14,483 nt of DNA. Origin: Pseudomonas fluorescens (GTDB lineage: Bacteria > Pseudomonadota > Alphaproteobacteria > UBA2136 > UBA6156). A program made the position numbers and the translations under genes. Location: assembly GCA_003241595.1 (NCBI GenBank), contig QFOU01000031.1:1-14483 (forward strand), read 5' to 3'. The notes beneath the pieces are model-generated. The model worked only from the letters and a program-made list of their open reading frames with translations, ran no database searches and was not told the origin of the DNA. Each line of letters begins with the position of its first letter. Position 1 is the stretch's first letter. This document shows, one piece after another, positions 5,967-13,669 of this stretch.

Positions 5967-7331
5967 TTAGAACGGGCCTTCAATGCGGGCATCGACACCG
6001 AGCGACTTGAGCTTGCGGTGGAGGGCGGAGCGCTCCATGCCCACGAAGTCTGCGGTGCGGCTGACGTTACCACCGAAGCGCATGAGCTGGCTGGTGAGGT
6101 AGTTCTTCTCGAACAGCTCGCGAGCTTGGCGCAGTGGCATGGCGACGGCGCTTTCCATCAGGTTGCCGGCAACGGCATCGCCCTTGGTCAGCTCGGGTGG
6201 CAGCATGTCGGGTCCGACGAGTTTACCGGCGTGCATGATGACCAGCCATTCGCAGACGTTTTTGAGCTGGCGGATGTTACCCGGCCACTCGTAGCTGGTA
6301 AGCACGGCCATGGTTGCGGGTGCGATCTTCGGCATGGCCTGGGCGTCGGGGCTCAGTACCTTCAGGAAGTGCTGAACCAACGTGGGGATGTCGACGCTGC
6401 GGGTACGCAGGGCGGGCATGATGATGGGCACAACGCTGAGACGGTAGAACAGGTCGGCGCGGAACTTACCGGCATCGACGAGTTGCTTGAGATCTTTGTT
6501 GGTACTGGAGATGACGCGGACGTCGGCCTCGACCGGCAAACCGGTGTTGGTGTCGGGCAGCAGGCCATCTTGCAGGAATTTGAGCAGGCGCGCTTGCATA
6601 CCGGCGGTGAGGTCGGAGACTTCATCGAGGAACAGCGTACCGCCACGGGCTTGGCCGACGATGGTGGACAGCGCGGTTTCGAACGTACCTTCGGACACGG
6701 CGCCAGGGGCGAGGAGTACGAACGGTTTTTCGGTACGGCGGCTACCCTTGTGGACGAGGCGAGCCACGATTTCTTTACCGGTACCGCTTTCGCCGGAGAT
6801 CATCACGCGGCTTTCGCCAGGGCTGACCTGCTTAACGGTTTGACGCACGGTAGCGATTTCGGAAGAGACGCCGAGAAGCTCTTGGACGTCTCCGCTCTTG
6901 GCGCGGAGAAGATAGTTTTCCCGACGGAGTTGGGATTCGCGGATAGCACGGCCCACGGTGAGCAGCAGACGCTCTACACTTGGTGGCTTTTCAATGAAAT
7001 CGTAAGCGCCCTTTTGGGTGGCTTGCACGGCGGTTTCGATGGTACCGTGACCGGAGATCATAATGACCGGAAGGTCGGGGACGCGACGCTTAAGACGGCT
7101 AAGGACTTCGAGACCATCCATGCCTTCCATCCAGATATCCAGCAGGACCAGTGCGGGCACGCGATCGGTAATGGCTTGAAGGCACTGTTCGCCGTTTTCA
7201 GCAAATCGGATGGTGTAGCCATCATCTTCTAGAATACCAGCAAGTGCGGTGCGCACTTCGGCTTCGTCATCGACGATCAGCAGTTCGTAGCTTGGGCTAG
7301 ACTGGCTCCCTGTCGGTTGGTTTTGGCTCAT
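5967..7331 (-). CDS. ntrX: NtrX-type response regulator
   Basis: This 454-residue regulator is the partner of the NtrY kinase. The receiver domain (15-130) has the acidic pair D21/D22, phospho-acceptor D65, S93 and K115. The AAA+ domain (about 150-380) has Walker A GESGTGKE (180-187) and Walker B GTLFLDE (231-237). The C-terminal Fis-type helix-turn-helix is at about 419-443. The GAFTGA loop that contacts sigma-54 is missing, and the usual ELFG segment before it is replaced by GAVSEGTFETALSTIVGQ. NtrX proteins often lack GAFTGA, so sigma-54-independent action is likely. The ATG at 7331 has AAGGAG about 12 nt upstream and lies inside the end of ntrY, a 35-nt overlap that indicates translational coupling. 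In alphaproteobacteria NtrYX acts in nitrogen, redox and envelope control. Confidence 0.92.
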   Translation of the reverse strand: MSQNQPTGSQSSPSYELLIVDDEAEVRTALAGILEDDGYTIRFAENGEQCLQAITDRVPALVLLDIWMEGMDGLEVLSRLKRRVPDLPVIMISGHGTIETAVQATQKGAYDFIEKPPSVERLLLTVGRAIRESQLRRENYLLRAKSGDVQELLGVSSEIATVRQTVKQVSPGESRVMISGESGTGKEIVARLVHKGSRRTEKPFVLLAPGAVSEGTFETALSTIVGQARGGTLFLDEVSDLTAGMQARLLKFLQDGLLPDTNTGLPVEADVRVISSTNKDLKQLVDAGKFRADLFYRLSVVPIIMPALRTRSVDIPTLVQHFLKVLSPDAQAMPKIAPATMAVLTSYEWPGNIRQLKNVCEWLVIMHAGKLVGPDMLPPELTKGDAVAGNLMESAVAMPLRQARELFEKNYLTSQLMRFGGNVSRTADFVGMERSALHRKLKSLGVDARIEGPF

Positions 7332-9849
7332 GAATGTTCTTCTCCTTTTGGGCCGCCACCTTTTTAGGGTGGGAAACCTGTTCTTGGGTCGCGACCGCGC
7401 CGATGGCTTGGATAGCTACTTCGGCGAGAGGGAAACCCAGTTCTACTGTAGTTCCACCGCTCTTCCGACGCAGCAATCGGACCGTTCCGCCGTGTTCATC
7501 CATCACCCGCTTGACGATGGCCAAACCCAGCCCGGTGCCGCCCTTGCGAGTTGTCACGTAGGGGTCGAACAAAGTTTCAACCTCGACGTGCTCGGGCAGG
7601 CCCCGGCCGTTGTCGCGTATCTCAAGAGTGAGCATACCAGCTTGTTGCTCGGTCGCAACAATCTCGACCCGTCCCTGTGGCAGATTTGTGCCTTCCCTTT
7701 CAGCAATGGCATTGTATGCGTTCTCCAACAAGTTGGTGAAGACGCGCTGAACCTGCCCCTTATCGGCTTTAACTAATGCAAAGGCCAGATCGTACTTTGT
7801 GTTGAATTCGATACCACCACGCGAGCGCTGGAGAACCACAATGCTATCGATAAGCTCGATCATGTTCTCTTCGTGCATTTGCGCTTGAGGCATACGGGCA
7901 AAGTCGGAGAACTCGTTGGTCATGCGACGCATTTCCTCGCTCTGTTGGACGATTGTGTCGCAGAGTTGGGCAAAGAGCTGCTGGTCGGCTTCCGGCATTT
8001 GTTTGAGATAGCGGCGCTTGAGGCGTTCGGCGCTGAGCTGAATAGGTGTGAGCGGATTTTTAATCTCGTGGGCGAGGCGACGGGCGACATCCTGCCAGGC
8101 GGCGAGGCGTTGCGCGCCAATGAGTGGAGTGATGTCATCAAAAGTGAGAACGACGCCGCGATGCGTGTGGAATCCACTGGTTTGGCTGGCTTGTGGTACG
8201 AGGCGCACCAAGAGAGTACGTGTATCGCCTTCGGTTACCGTGATTTTCATTTCCTTCTGCACCACGCCGCGGCCGATGGTGGTGCCTTGGGATACATCCT
8301 GCACAACATCGGCGAGATCGGGCACAACCTTATTCAGTTTAGCGCCTAACGTGAGATTAAGCATGCTGATGGCGCTCTGGTTGGTAGCTCGCACGATGCC
8401 CTCTTCATCTACCGCCACAACGCCTGCGGTTACACCGGTAAGAATCGCTTCAATAAAGCGGCGGCGTTCGTCGAGTTCAGCGTTTTTACGTTCGAGCAGG
8501 TCGCGGTTACTGGCGAGCTGGACGGTCATACGGTTGAAGGCCTGGGTGAGCACACCGAGTTCGCCATCGTCGCGAGGCTCAAGGCGGACGGTGAGGTCTC
8601 CGGCACTGACGCGGTTGGTACCGTGCACAAGCTCGGTTACTGGCTTCACGATTTTGTTGGCAAGGCGAATACCGGCCCAGACGGCAGCGGTAACCGTGCT
8701 GCCCAAGAGGAGCAGCATGAACATGGTGACAACGTGGCGGATGCGTTCGCGCTCCTCCATCATTTCGGTGTAATCATTATAGGCTGTCGCAGTTTCGCTA
8801 ATGCGCTCCAGCATTTCGTTATTCAGGCTTTTTTGGGCGACGAGCCAAAGGCCTGATTTGAGGGGCACCAGAGCTAAGAGACGGCGGCCATCGGACTGGC
8901 GGAATACTTCAGGTGTGGCGGGGTAGCCGTTAGTGCGCTGGAACTCCGACGTTTGAAGGAATTGCACGACTTCGGCAGGGAGAATGAGGAAGCGAAGACC
9001 GCTGGCGCTCACCATAACCTGGCCATCACTATCGACAACAGCCAACTCTTCAAGCTGTTTGAGACCCATTTGCTGACGCAGGAAACCACCTACTGTTTCG
9101 TTACTGAGAAGCAGGGCGGGCATTTGCCAAAGAGGGTCGCGCGTCATACCGGTGACTTCGATCTGGAGGCTACGGCCGCTTTCCTTCAGATATCCCTCTG
9201 CGACTTGGCGACCGCCTTCCAGCGCTGTACTTACGCGAGTGGCGAACCAGCTTTCGATACCTTGGTTAAGAAGATAAATCGCTGTTCCGCCGATGCCTAC
9301 TGCCGGAAATACCGCAAGGAAAATAAAAACGCCCAATACACGATAATGAAGACGGCTGCCCCGAAGGCGGCCACGGCGATCGAGGAGCATTACTACAACG
9401 CGGCGAACCACGTAGAGCAGCAGCATCACCAAGGCTATGATGTTGATGTTAATCAGTGCAAGGTAGGCTGGGCCAGTAAATGTTGGCCAGTGCGATGCAA
9501 AGAGCAACACGCAAAAAAGCGCAACCATAAGGAAGGCGATAAGACCGATAAAACCCCAACGCAACCATCGGAATACGGGGTGGTGTCCGCGGCGCGGTTT
9601 GCGGCGGTCTCCGGCCGCTAACGGCCAGATAGCCGCGATGGTCTCATCATGTGAGATCGCATCATATGGCTCGTAAAGAGGCTCGGCTTGAGACGAAGAT
9701 GTGGGACGCACTGCGGCGGGTGCAGCAACAATGGCTAATTCGGCAACCTGTTTGGCAGGCAGCGGCTTGGACGCCTTTGCTTTGGACGTAGATGAAGAGC
9801 CTTTTACAGGCTTTTTTGCAGAAGGGTTCGCGGGCACTTTTTTAGACAC
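7297..9849 (-). CDS. ntrY: NtrY-type sensor histidine kinase
   Basis: This 850-residue inner-membrane kinase has four hydrophobic segments (about 98-118, 128-150, 168-195 and 372-395) and a periplasmic sensor loop between the third and fourth. A HAMP domain (390-445) and a PAS domain (about 465-580) follow. The dimerisation/phospho-acceptor segment is RLAHEIKNPLTPIQLSAERL, with H594. The ATPase domain has NLLENAYNAI (N box), DNGRGLP (G1) and GGTGLGLAIV (G2). The length exceeds the usual 750-780 because of a low-complexity Lys/Ala/Ser/Pro-rich head of about 90 residues. The start is a GTG without a clear ribosome binding site; no internal Met precedes the first membrane segment, so the exact start is uncertain. 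It overlaps ntrX by 35 nt. Confidence 0.9.
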   Translation of the reverse strand: MSKKVPANPSAKKPVKGSSSTSKAKASKPLPAKQVAELAIVAAPAAVRPTSSSQAEPLYEPYDAISHDETIAAIWPLAAGDRRKPRRGHHPVFRWLRWGFIGLIAFLMVALFCVLLFASHWPTFTGPAYLALININIIALVMLLLYVVRRVVVMLLDRRGRLRGSRLHYRVLGVFIFLAVFPAVGIGGTAIYLLNQGIESWFATRVSTALEGGRQVAEGYLKESGRSLQIEVTGMTRDPLWQMPALLLSNETVGGFLRQQMGLKQLEELAVVDSDGQVMVSASGLRFLILPAEVVQFLQTSEFQRTNGYPATPEVFRQSDGRRLLALVPLKSGLWLVAQKSLNNEMLERISETATAYNDYTEMMEERERIRHVVTMFMLLLLGSTVTAAVWAGIRLANKIVKPVTELVHGTNRVSAGDLTVRLEPRDDGELGVLTQAFNRMTVQLASNRDLLERKNAELDERRRFIEAILTGVTAGVVAVDEEGIVRATNQSAISMLNLTLGAKLNKVVPDLADVVQDVSQGTTIGRGVVQKEMKITVTEGDTRTLLVRLVPQASQTSGFHTHRGVVLTFDDITPLIGAQRLAAWQDVARRLAHEIKNPLTPIQLSAERLKRRYLKQMPEADQQLFAQLCDTIVQQSEEMRRMTNEFSDFARMPQAQMHEENMIELIDSIVVLQRSRGGIEFNTKYDLAFALVKADKGQVQRVFTNLLENAYNAIAEREGTNLPQGRVEIVATEQQAGMLTLEIRDNGRGLPEHVEVETLFDPYVTTRKGGTGLGLAIVKRVMDEHGGTVRLLRRKSGGTTVELGFPLAEVAIQAIGAVATQEQVSHPKKVAAQKEKNIHEPKPTDREPV

Positions 9850-9909
9850 CCATGCACTGTGCCAGAACGGGCGGAAATTGCCAGTCCCATAGCAGACTAA
9901 TGCATGGGT
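9848..9909 (-). promoter_or_regulatory. Inverted repeat enclosing the ntrY start
   Basis: ACCCATGCA (9848-9856) and TGCATGGGT (9901-9909) are perfect 9-bp complements 44 bp apart. In the mRNA the second arm contains the first two bases of the GTG start codon. Folding would hide the start and could gate translation. This is inferred from the repeat alone. Confidence 0.35.
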
Positions 9910-9958
9910 TTTGGCTGCTGATGAGGCAGTGGCAGCACATCACAATATATAGGCATGC

Positions 9959-9981
9959 AAAAGCGCCCCTCAGGGCGCCTT
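9959..9981 (-). terminator. Intrinsic terminator after the Fis/NtrC-tail gene
   Basis: On the minus strand GCGCCC and GGGCGC pair around a TGAG loop, flanked by AAG and a T-run. It starts 17 nt after the stop of the gene ending at 9998. It separates that gene from ntrY, which must have its own promoter or depend on read-through. Confidence 0.8.
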
Positions 9982-9997
9982 GCAAAGACTGTTTGGC

Positions 9998-10411
9998 TTA
10001 GTGGCCAACGTCGCTCATCAACTTATCAAGATCGATGTTGAGAGCTTGAATCTTTTTACGCAGGGTGTTGCGGTTTATTCCGAGGATGGAAGCAGCACGA
10101 ACCTGGTTAATGCGAACGTAGCGAAGTACGTGCTCAATCAGCGGCTTTTCAACTTGGGAAATAACCTTAACATACATACCGGCGGCGGGGCTCATGCCGT
10201 TGAGATCCTTGAAATAGGTCTTCAGGCAGGCATCGACGGTAGCGGGAAGGCTTTCGTTGAAGGCCTCGGCACGTTGGCGGTACAGCGGGGAAAGCTGGCG
10301 CGGAGAGCCGAAGTTAGGTTGACCAAACGATTGGGCCATAGATTGCTGACCGAACGATTGAGTTTGCGGGAGGGTTGCCTGTGGCAGGGAGGACGCGGTC
10401 ATCGAAGACAT
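9998..10411 (-). CDS. Stand-alone Fis-type DNA-binding protein resembling the NtrC C-terminus
   Basis: This 137-residue protein has a low-complexity Ser/Gln/Pro/Phe-Gly head (1-45) with repeated SFGQ motifs. A Fis-like domain follows (55-127). The domain combines the dimerisation part ATVDACLKTYFKDLNG, the segment AAGMYVKVISQVEKPLIE and the helix-turn-helix RAASILGINRNTLRKKI. That arrangement fits E. coli Fis and also the last 80 residues of alphaproteobacterial NtrC, with its Pro-Pro-Gly-Leu-Tyr and EKPLIE-like segments. There is no receiver or AAA+ domain. The gene lies directly upstream of ntrY, where ntrC is usually found. The ATG at 10411 has a weak purine-rich AGAAAG before it, and M4 is an alternative. 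It probably binds DNA as a dimer. Whether to call it Fis or a reduced NtrC is open. Confidence 0.85.
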   Translation of the reverse strand: MSSMTASSLPQATLPQTQSFGQQSMAQSFGQPNFGSPRQLSPLYRQRAEAFNESLPATVDACLKTYFKDLNGMSPAAGMYVKVISQVEKPLIEHVLRYVRINQVRAASILGINRNTLRKKIQALNIDLDKLMSDVGH

Positions 10412-10417
10412 CTTTCT

Positions 10418-10429
10418 GTTTCATGAAAC
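10418..10429. promoter_or_regulatory. 12-bp palindrome upstream of the Fis/NtrC-tail gene
   Basis: GTTTCATGAAAC is a perfect palindrome centred about 12 nt before the start codon at 10411. It could be an operator or an autoregulatory site. No further evidence is available. Confidence 0.3.
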
Positions 10430-10484
10430 CTTAGTCGGTTGGGTCATCCACAATATCTTGTGTTTTTCCCCCTCAACTATTTTG

Positions 10485-10514
10485 CTTATACCACCAGCAC
10501 TAGGTATACAACAA
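10485..10514 (-). promoter_or_regulatory. Candidate promoter of the Fis/NtrC-tail gene
   Basis: On the minus strand TTGTTG (10509-10514) and TATAAG (10485-10490) are 18 bp apart. The -10 is good and the -35 weak. Transcription would begin about 65-70 nt before the start codon. A DnaA-box-like 9-mer lies in the leader. Confidence 0.35.
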
Positions 10515-10842
10515 GTGAATATCTCAAAAACTTATCCCCACCCCCTGTTGCCGTTTAGCCACGCTTTCAGTTCATGTCTTACCAATTACTTACACGATAA
10601 ATCCACAGGTTAATGTGCACAGTTTGCACTCAAAAATGGCCGGTTGGGTGCCTTACATGAAGATTTCGGGGAACTTTTTTGTGAGACAAGGCTCAGCACA
10701 AGACCCCCAAGACGCTGCCGGACATTTAGGCTGCCCACCTGAGCCGCAGGCCTTGGAAATGCTGGGTTTTTAGGCAGAAAGGTGAGCGAGGGAATTGCGC
10801 ACGTGAGCAACGGATATTGATTTTGTTGGGATAAAATTTTGA

Positions 10843-10873
10843 AAAATCGCCTTGTGTGAGCGAGGGCGATTTT
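10843..10873. terminator. Bidirectional terminator-like hairpin
   Basis: AAAATCGCC (10843-10851) pairs with GGCGATTTT (10865-10873) around a 13-nt loop. The minus-strand exit has five T residues and the plus-strand exit has TTTTGTT. No coding gene ends here, so it may mark the end of an unrecognised RNA from either side. Confidence 0.5.
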
Positions 10874-11116
10874 GTTCCGATTTGGAGAGATGGTGGGAGG
10901 TGGTTTTGGGGAAGTTAGGCCCCTGCCCTACTAGACTTGGTGACTGGTTGTCCTCCGCTGCGCCGCATTACTTTTGGTAGCCTGATTTTAGGATTGCGGG
11001 CGTTGCTGGAGAGAGGAGATAAAACTGCTTTGTAGTGTTGTGCGGGATTGGGACAGTTCTCTGCGGCATGATGAATGCCTCTAATTATGCTGGGGTTCTA
11101 TCAAGCGTGTTTCATA

Positions 11117-11148
11117 AAAAAAGCCCCCCATGATTGGCGGGCTTTTTT
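11117..11148 (-). terminator. Intrinsic terminator after the 782-residue protein gene
   Basis: AAAAAAGCCC and GGGCTTTTTT form ten base pairs, extended by two more across one C-C mismatch, around an ATGATT loop. T-runs exist on both strands. It starts 14 nt after the stop at 11162 and is oriented to end that gene. Confidence 0.85.
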
Positions 11149-11161
11149 GTTGTTTGTGCGA

Positions 11162-13510
11162 CTACTGGAACCAGTAGGGCGTGGCTTGCGCCCAGATGCT
11201 TTCCGGATAGTTTTTATGCAAAGCGCGGAAGGCATCGAACGAGTAGCTTTGGTGGCTGCCCTCGCGGTTGCAGCCGTAGCGCGTGGTGCGCACGGCGAGG
11301 TGCAGCATTTCCGGCAGGCGTTTATCGGTGGACGACCAGAAGCCCCAGAATGATTTTTTGTTGTTGGTGCTGAGCACGCGTTTCGTGAGGTATTCCGGTG
11401 CTTGGGGGATGGCGGCGATCTGCTGCTGCTCCTGCTCATCGACTAACTGCGTAATGGGGTGAGCGGCGAATGCGGTTTGGCGGGCGGCGGCGAACTTGGT
11501 GGGGACTTCGGCTTGGCGATAGTAACGCCCGTTCAGCACATCGGGGACGCGCGCCCATTCGTTGTTTAACGCTTGCTGGTTGGCATCCGGTTTGTAGCTG
11601 CACCACCAGTTGTTATCGTTGTGGTTATAGGTATCGAGCTCTTTGGAATCTGCGGATGCCAAGCGTTCCCAGCCATCGTTTTTATAAGCGGCCATGGGGC
11701 GCATGCGCGGTTGCTCCAGCACGTATTTGAGGCGGTCGATGTCATCACCGTCCATCGCGTTAAGGAGGCTGGCGTTGACGCCGCTCATGTTCTTATTGAG
11801 GAGGATGGCACTTTGTTTGAGAAGCTCGGCATCGTTAAGCAGCCATGCGCGTGTGGCAACCAAGCGCAGGAGGTAGACCTTGTTGGTGGGGCTGAGTTTC
11901 TCGCTATTACTGACCACAAAATTATAAATCTTGTGGCGTGGTAAGAGGTTGAGGACGGGCAAGACCGTGTTGTTGGCGGGCATATCCTTTATGAACAACA
12001 GCGCGGTATCGAGTTCAGCCTCGGTTTGAGCGAGGATGACCATGTTGCTGGCGAGGTCGCCTTCGGGGGTATCGCCGATGTAGACGTGGTTGTTTTTGAC
12101 TTTTCTTTTGGGGTTGTATGGATCCGGGAGCACGGTTGTGAGGAGGTTGCGTGCTGAGGCTAGATCTCCTTGGTGGATGTACCAATTCATCATTTCCAGT
12201 GGGATGTTTGAGAAATAGGTATCGCCCATACCGACTTTGCGAACCTGTGGCAGTTGGTAGGTTTGAAGTGCGGCTTCGAGATCTTTTGATTCGATCTGCT
12301 TTTGGAATACGGCTTTGCCGAGGCGTGCTTGAAGGTTTTTGTTGGTGTCGGTGTAGAGGTTATTTTGGAGGGCGTGTTGGGCGGTATTGAGGATGGTGGC
12401 GAAGTCCGACTGTTCTGGGCGGGCGAGGTCTATTGCTTGCAGCAGCCACTCCCTCCCCTTGCCGCTTTGGTATTGATTGAAGGCATGGGTGGCGAGGTTG
12501 GTGGTTTGCTGCCAGACGGGGTCTTGCGGCGTTTTGTAGAGCCATTCGTAGGCGCTGAGGCGTTGGGTTTGGTCAAGTTGCATCCATGCCAGAGATTCGT
12601 TGGTGTGGATGAGTTTTTTGAGGGCGGTTTGGCGCGGGCCAAGTTCGATAGCCGGGCTAGTTGTGAGCCACCAATCGAGCGGAGTGGTATCGGGCACCAG
12701 ATAGAGATTGATGTGGTGCATAGCTGCATTCATGCGGATTGCGCGAAAGTCTTCCCGCTGCGCGGTGGGGACGCGCTGGGTAATGCGGTCGGTATCTTGC
12801 ACCACACCGAGGAGCCATGTGAGCATTTTTTCGCGGGCTGCAGGCGTAAATTGTTGATAGCTGTTCCACCAGTTACCGGTCATGAGAATGAAGCGAGTAT
12901 CTTCGATATAGGGATAAATATCTTGTGTGGCGGCGTTGGACTGGAGCTTGTTGACTTCTTCCCATGCGACATCGGCACCGCTTGATTGCGTGACCACGCG
13001 GATGAAGGTGCGGGCGGCATCCTTTTGGCGGGAGTGGCCTTTGGTATAGGCGATTTTGCGGAGGCCGGTCTGGAGGGCATCTTTGGAAGCGGACTTATCG
13101 TAAAAATCACGCGCAAGGCGGTGGTACTCGTACTCTTGTTGAAGGCGTTTTGAAGCTGCGGGCGGTGGGGTGAGTTCGCCCTTGCCTTCTACAATTACGC
13201 GCTGGTTTTGCAGCCACCATGCCCATTGGGCGGGTTGGTTGGAGGTATCCCACGTAAAGTTGTTGAAGGCTTCGATGGCGGAGCGGTAATCGAAATCGTA
13301 GCGGTTTGAGGCCACTCCATTGGCGATGCCGTAGGTGAGGAGGAGCGCTTGCCATTCGTTGGCGGAGCCGGTTTCGTATGTTCGGCTATAGGCCGATTTA
13401 ATGGATCGTTGAGCACTGGTGAATACAGAGGCGGTATCGGAATTAGGGGCAGCTAAAACAGGCGTTATTGAGCTGAGGATAAGTGCGGCTAATACGATGT
13501 AGGGCTTCAT
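11162..13510 (-). CDS. Large exported protein of unknown function, 782 residues
   Basis: The protein starts with a clear signal peptide, MKPYIVLAALILSSITPVLA, with likely cleavage before APNSD, so it is probably periplasmic or secreted. There is no lipobox and no later membrane span. The body is rich in Trp, Gln, Ala and Leu and looks all-helical, possibly with helical repeats, though I cannot define a period. The C-terminus RYGCNREGSHQSYSFDAF, followed by a segment ending TPYWFQ, looks like a conserved block that I associate with long uncharacterised gammaproteobacterial proteins, from memory only. Exactly two cysteines remain in the mature chain (about C637 and C747), a plausible disulfide. 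The ATG at 13510 follows AAGGA at 8 nt. The gene is monocistronic with a strong terminator. Function unknown. Confidence 0.85.
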   Translation of the reverse strand: MKPYIVLAALILSSITPVLAAPNSDTASVFTSAQRSIKSAYSRTYETGSANEWQALLLTYGIANGVASNRYDFDYRSAIEAFNNFTWDTSNQPAQWAWWLQNQRVIVEGKGELTPPPAASKRLQQEYEYHRLARDFYDKSASKDALQTGLRKIAYTKGHSRQKDAARTFIRVVTQSSGADVAWEEVNKLQSNAATQDIYPYIEDTRFILMTGNWWNSYQQFTPAAREKMLTWLLGVVQDTDRITQRVPTAQREDFRAIRMNAAMHHINLYLVPDTTPLDWWLTTSPAIELGPRQTALKKLIHTNESLAWMQLDQTQRLSAYEWLYKTPQDPVWQQTTNLATHAFNQYQSGKGREWLLQAIDLARPEQSDFATILNTAQHALQNNLYTDTNKNLQARLGKAVFQKQIESKDLEAALQTYQLPQVRKVGMGDTYFSNIPLEMMNWYIHQGDLASARNLLTTVLPDPYNPKRKVKNNHVYIGDTPEGDLASNMVILAQTEAELDTALLFIKDMPANNTVLPVLNLLPRHKIYNFVVSNSEKLSPTNKVYLLRLVATRAWLLNDAELLKQSAILLNKNMSGVNASLLNAMDGDDIDRLKYVLEQPRMRPMAAYKNDGWERLASADSKELDTYNHNDNNWWCSYKPDANQQALNNEWARVPDVLNGRYYRQAEVPTKFAAARQTAFAAHPITQLVDEQEQQQIAAIPQAPEYLTKRVLSTNNKKSFWGFWSSTDKRLPEMLHLAVRTTRYGCNREGSHQSYSFDAFRALHKNYPESIWAQATPYWFQ

Positions 13511-13669
13511 GTTTTCATCCTTATTGCGGGGAGGCTAACATGCCGCTTCGGTGGGGGCAATTTTTGGGGTAGCAGAAATGATTGGAACCGTGACAAGTGT
13601 GGCGAATTTGAAGGGTTGATTGGTGGGGATGATGTGATTACCCTGCCCCGCGTATAAAGGAGATACTCT

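Larger units (their letters stand above)
10412..11161. other. 750-base gap with DnaA-box-like 9-mers and inverted repeats, no convincing gene
   Basis: The short frames here have no recognisable product and no good ribosome binding sites. Three 9-mers on one strand resemble the DnaA box TTATCCACA: TCATCCACA (10444-10452, one mismatch), TTATCCCCA (10532-10540, one mismatch) and AAATCCACA (10599-10607, two mismatches). An AT-rich stretch follows at 10813-10848. GGCTCAG and CTGAGCC arms enclose a loop of about 43 nt near 10690-10746. GTGAGCGAGGG occurs twice (10782-10792 and 10856-10866). From 10874 to 11115 I see nothing definite. It could be an origin-like region, a host of an unrecognised structured RNA, or simply spacer. 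Confidence 0.4.

Noticed and set aside
5961..7232. A 423-codon open frame on the plus strand opposite ntrX
   Set aside because: It is antisense to a fully recognisable NtrX, has Gly/His/Asp-rich low-information composition and no family motif. It is explained by codon bias.
8953..9621. A 222-codon plus-strand frame opposite ntrY
   Set aside because: It lies over the membrane and sensor part of ntrY and has no recognisable product or start signal.
10610..10810. A 66-codon minus-strand frame in the large gap
   Set aside because: There is no ribosome binding site or motif, and it runs through the inverted repeats.
10620..10880. 6S RNA, SRP RNA, tmRNA or RNase P RNA
   Set aside because: None of the conserved sequence blocks I know for these RNAs could be found.
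12302..12985. A 227-codon plus-strand frame inside the 782-residue protein gene
   Set aside because: It is a shadow of a longer gene with a signal peptide, ribosome binding site and terminator.
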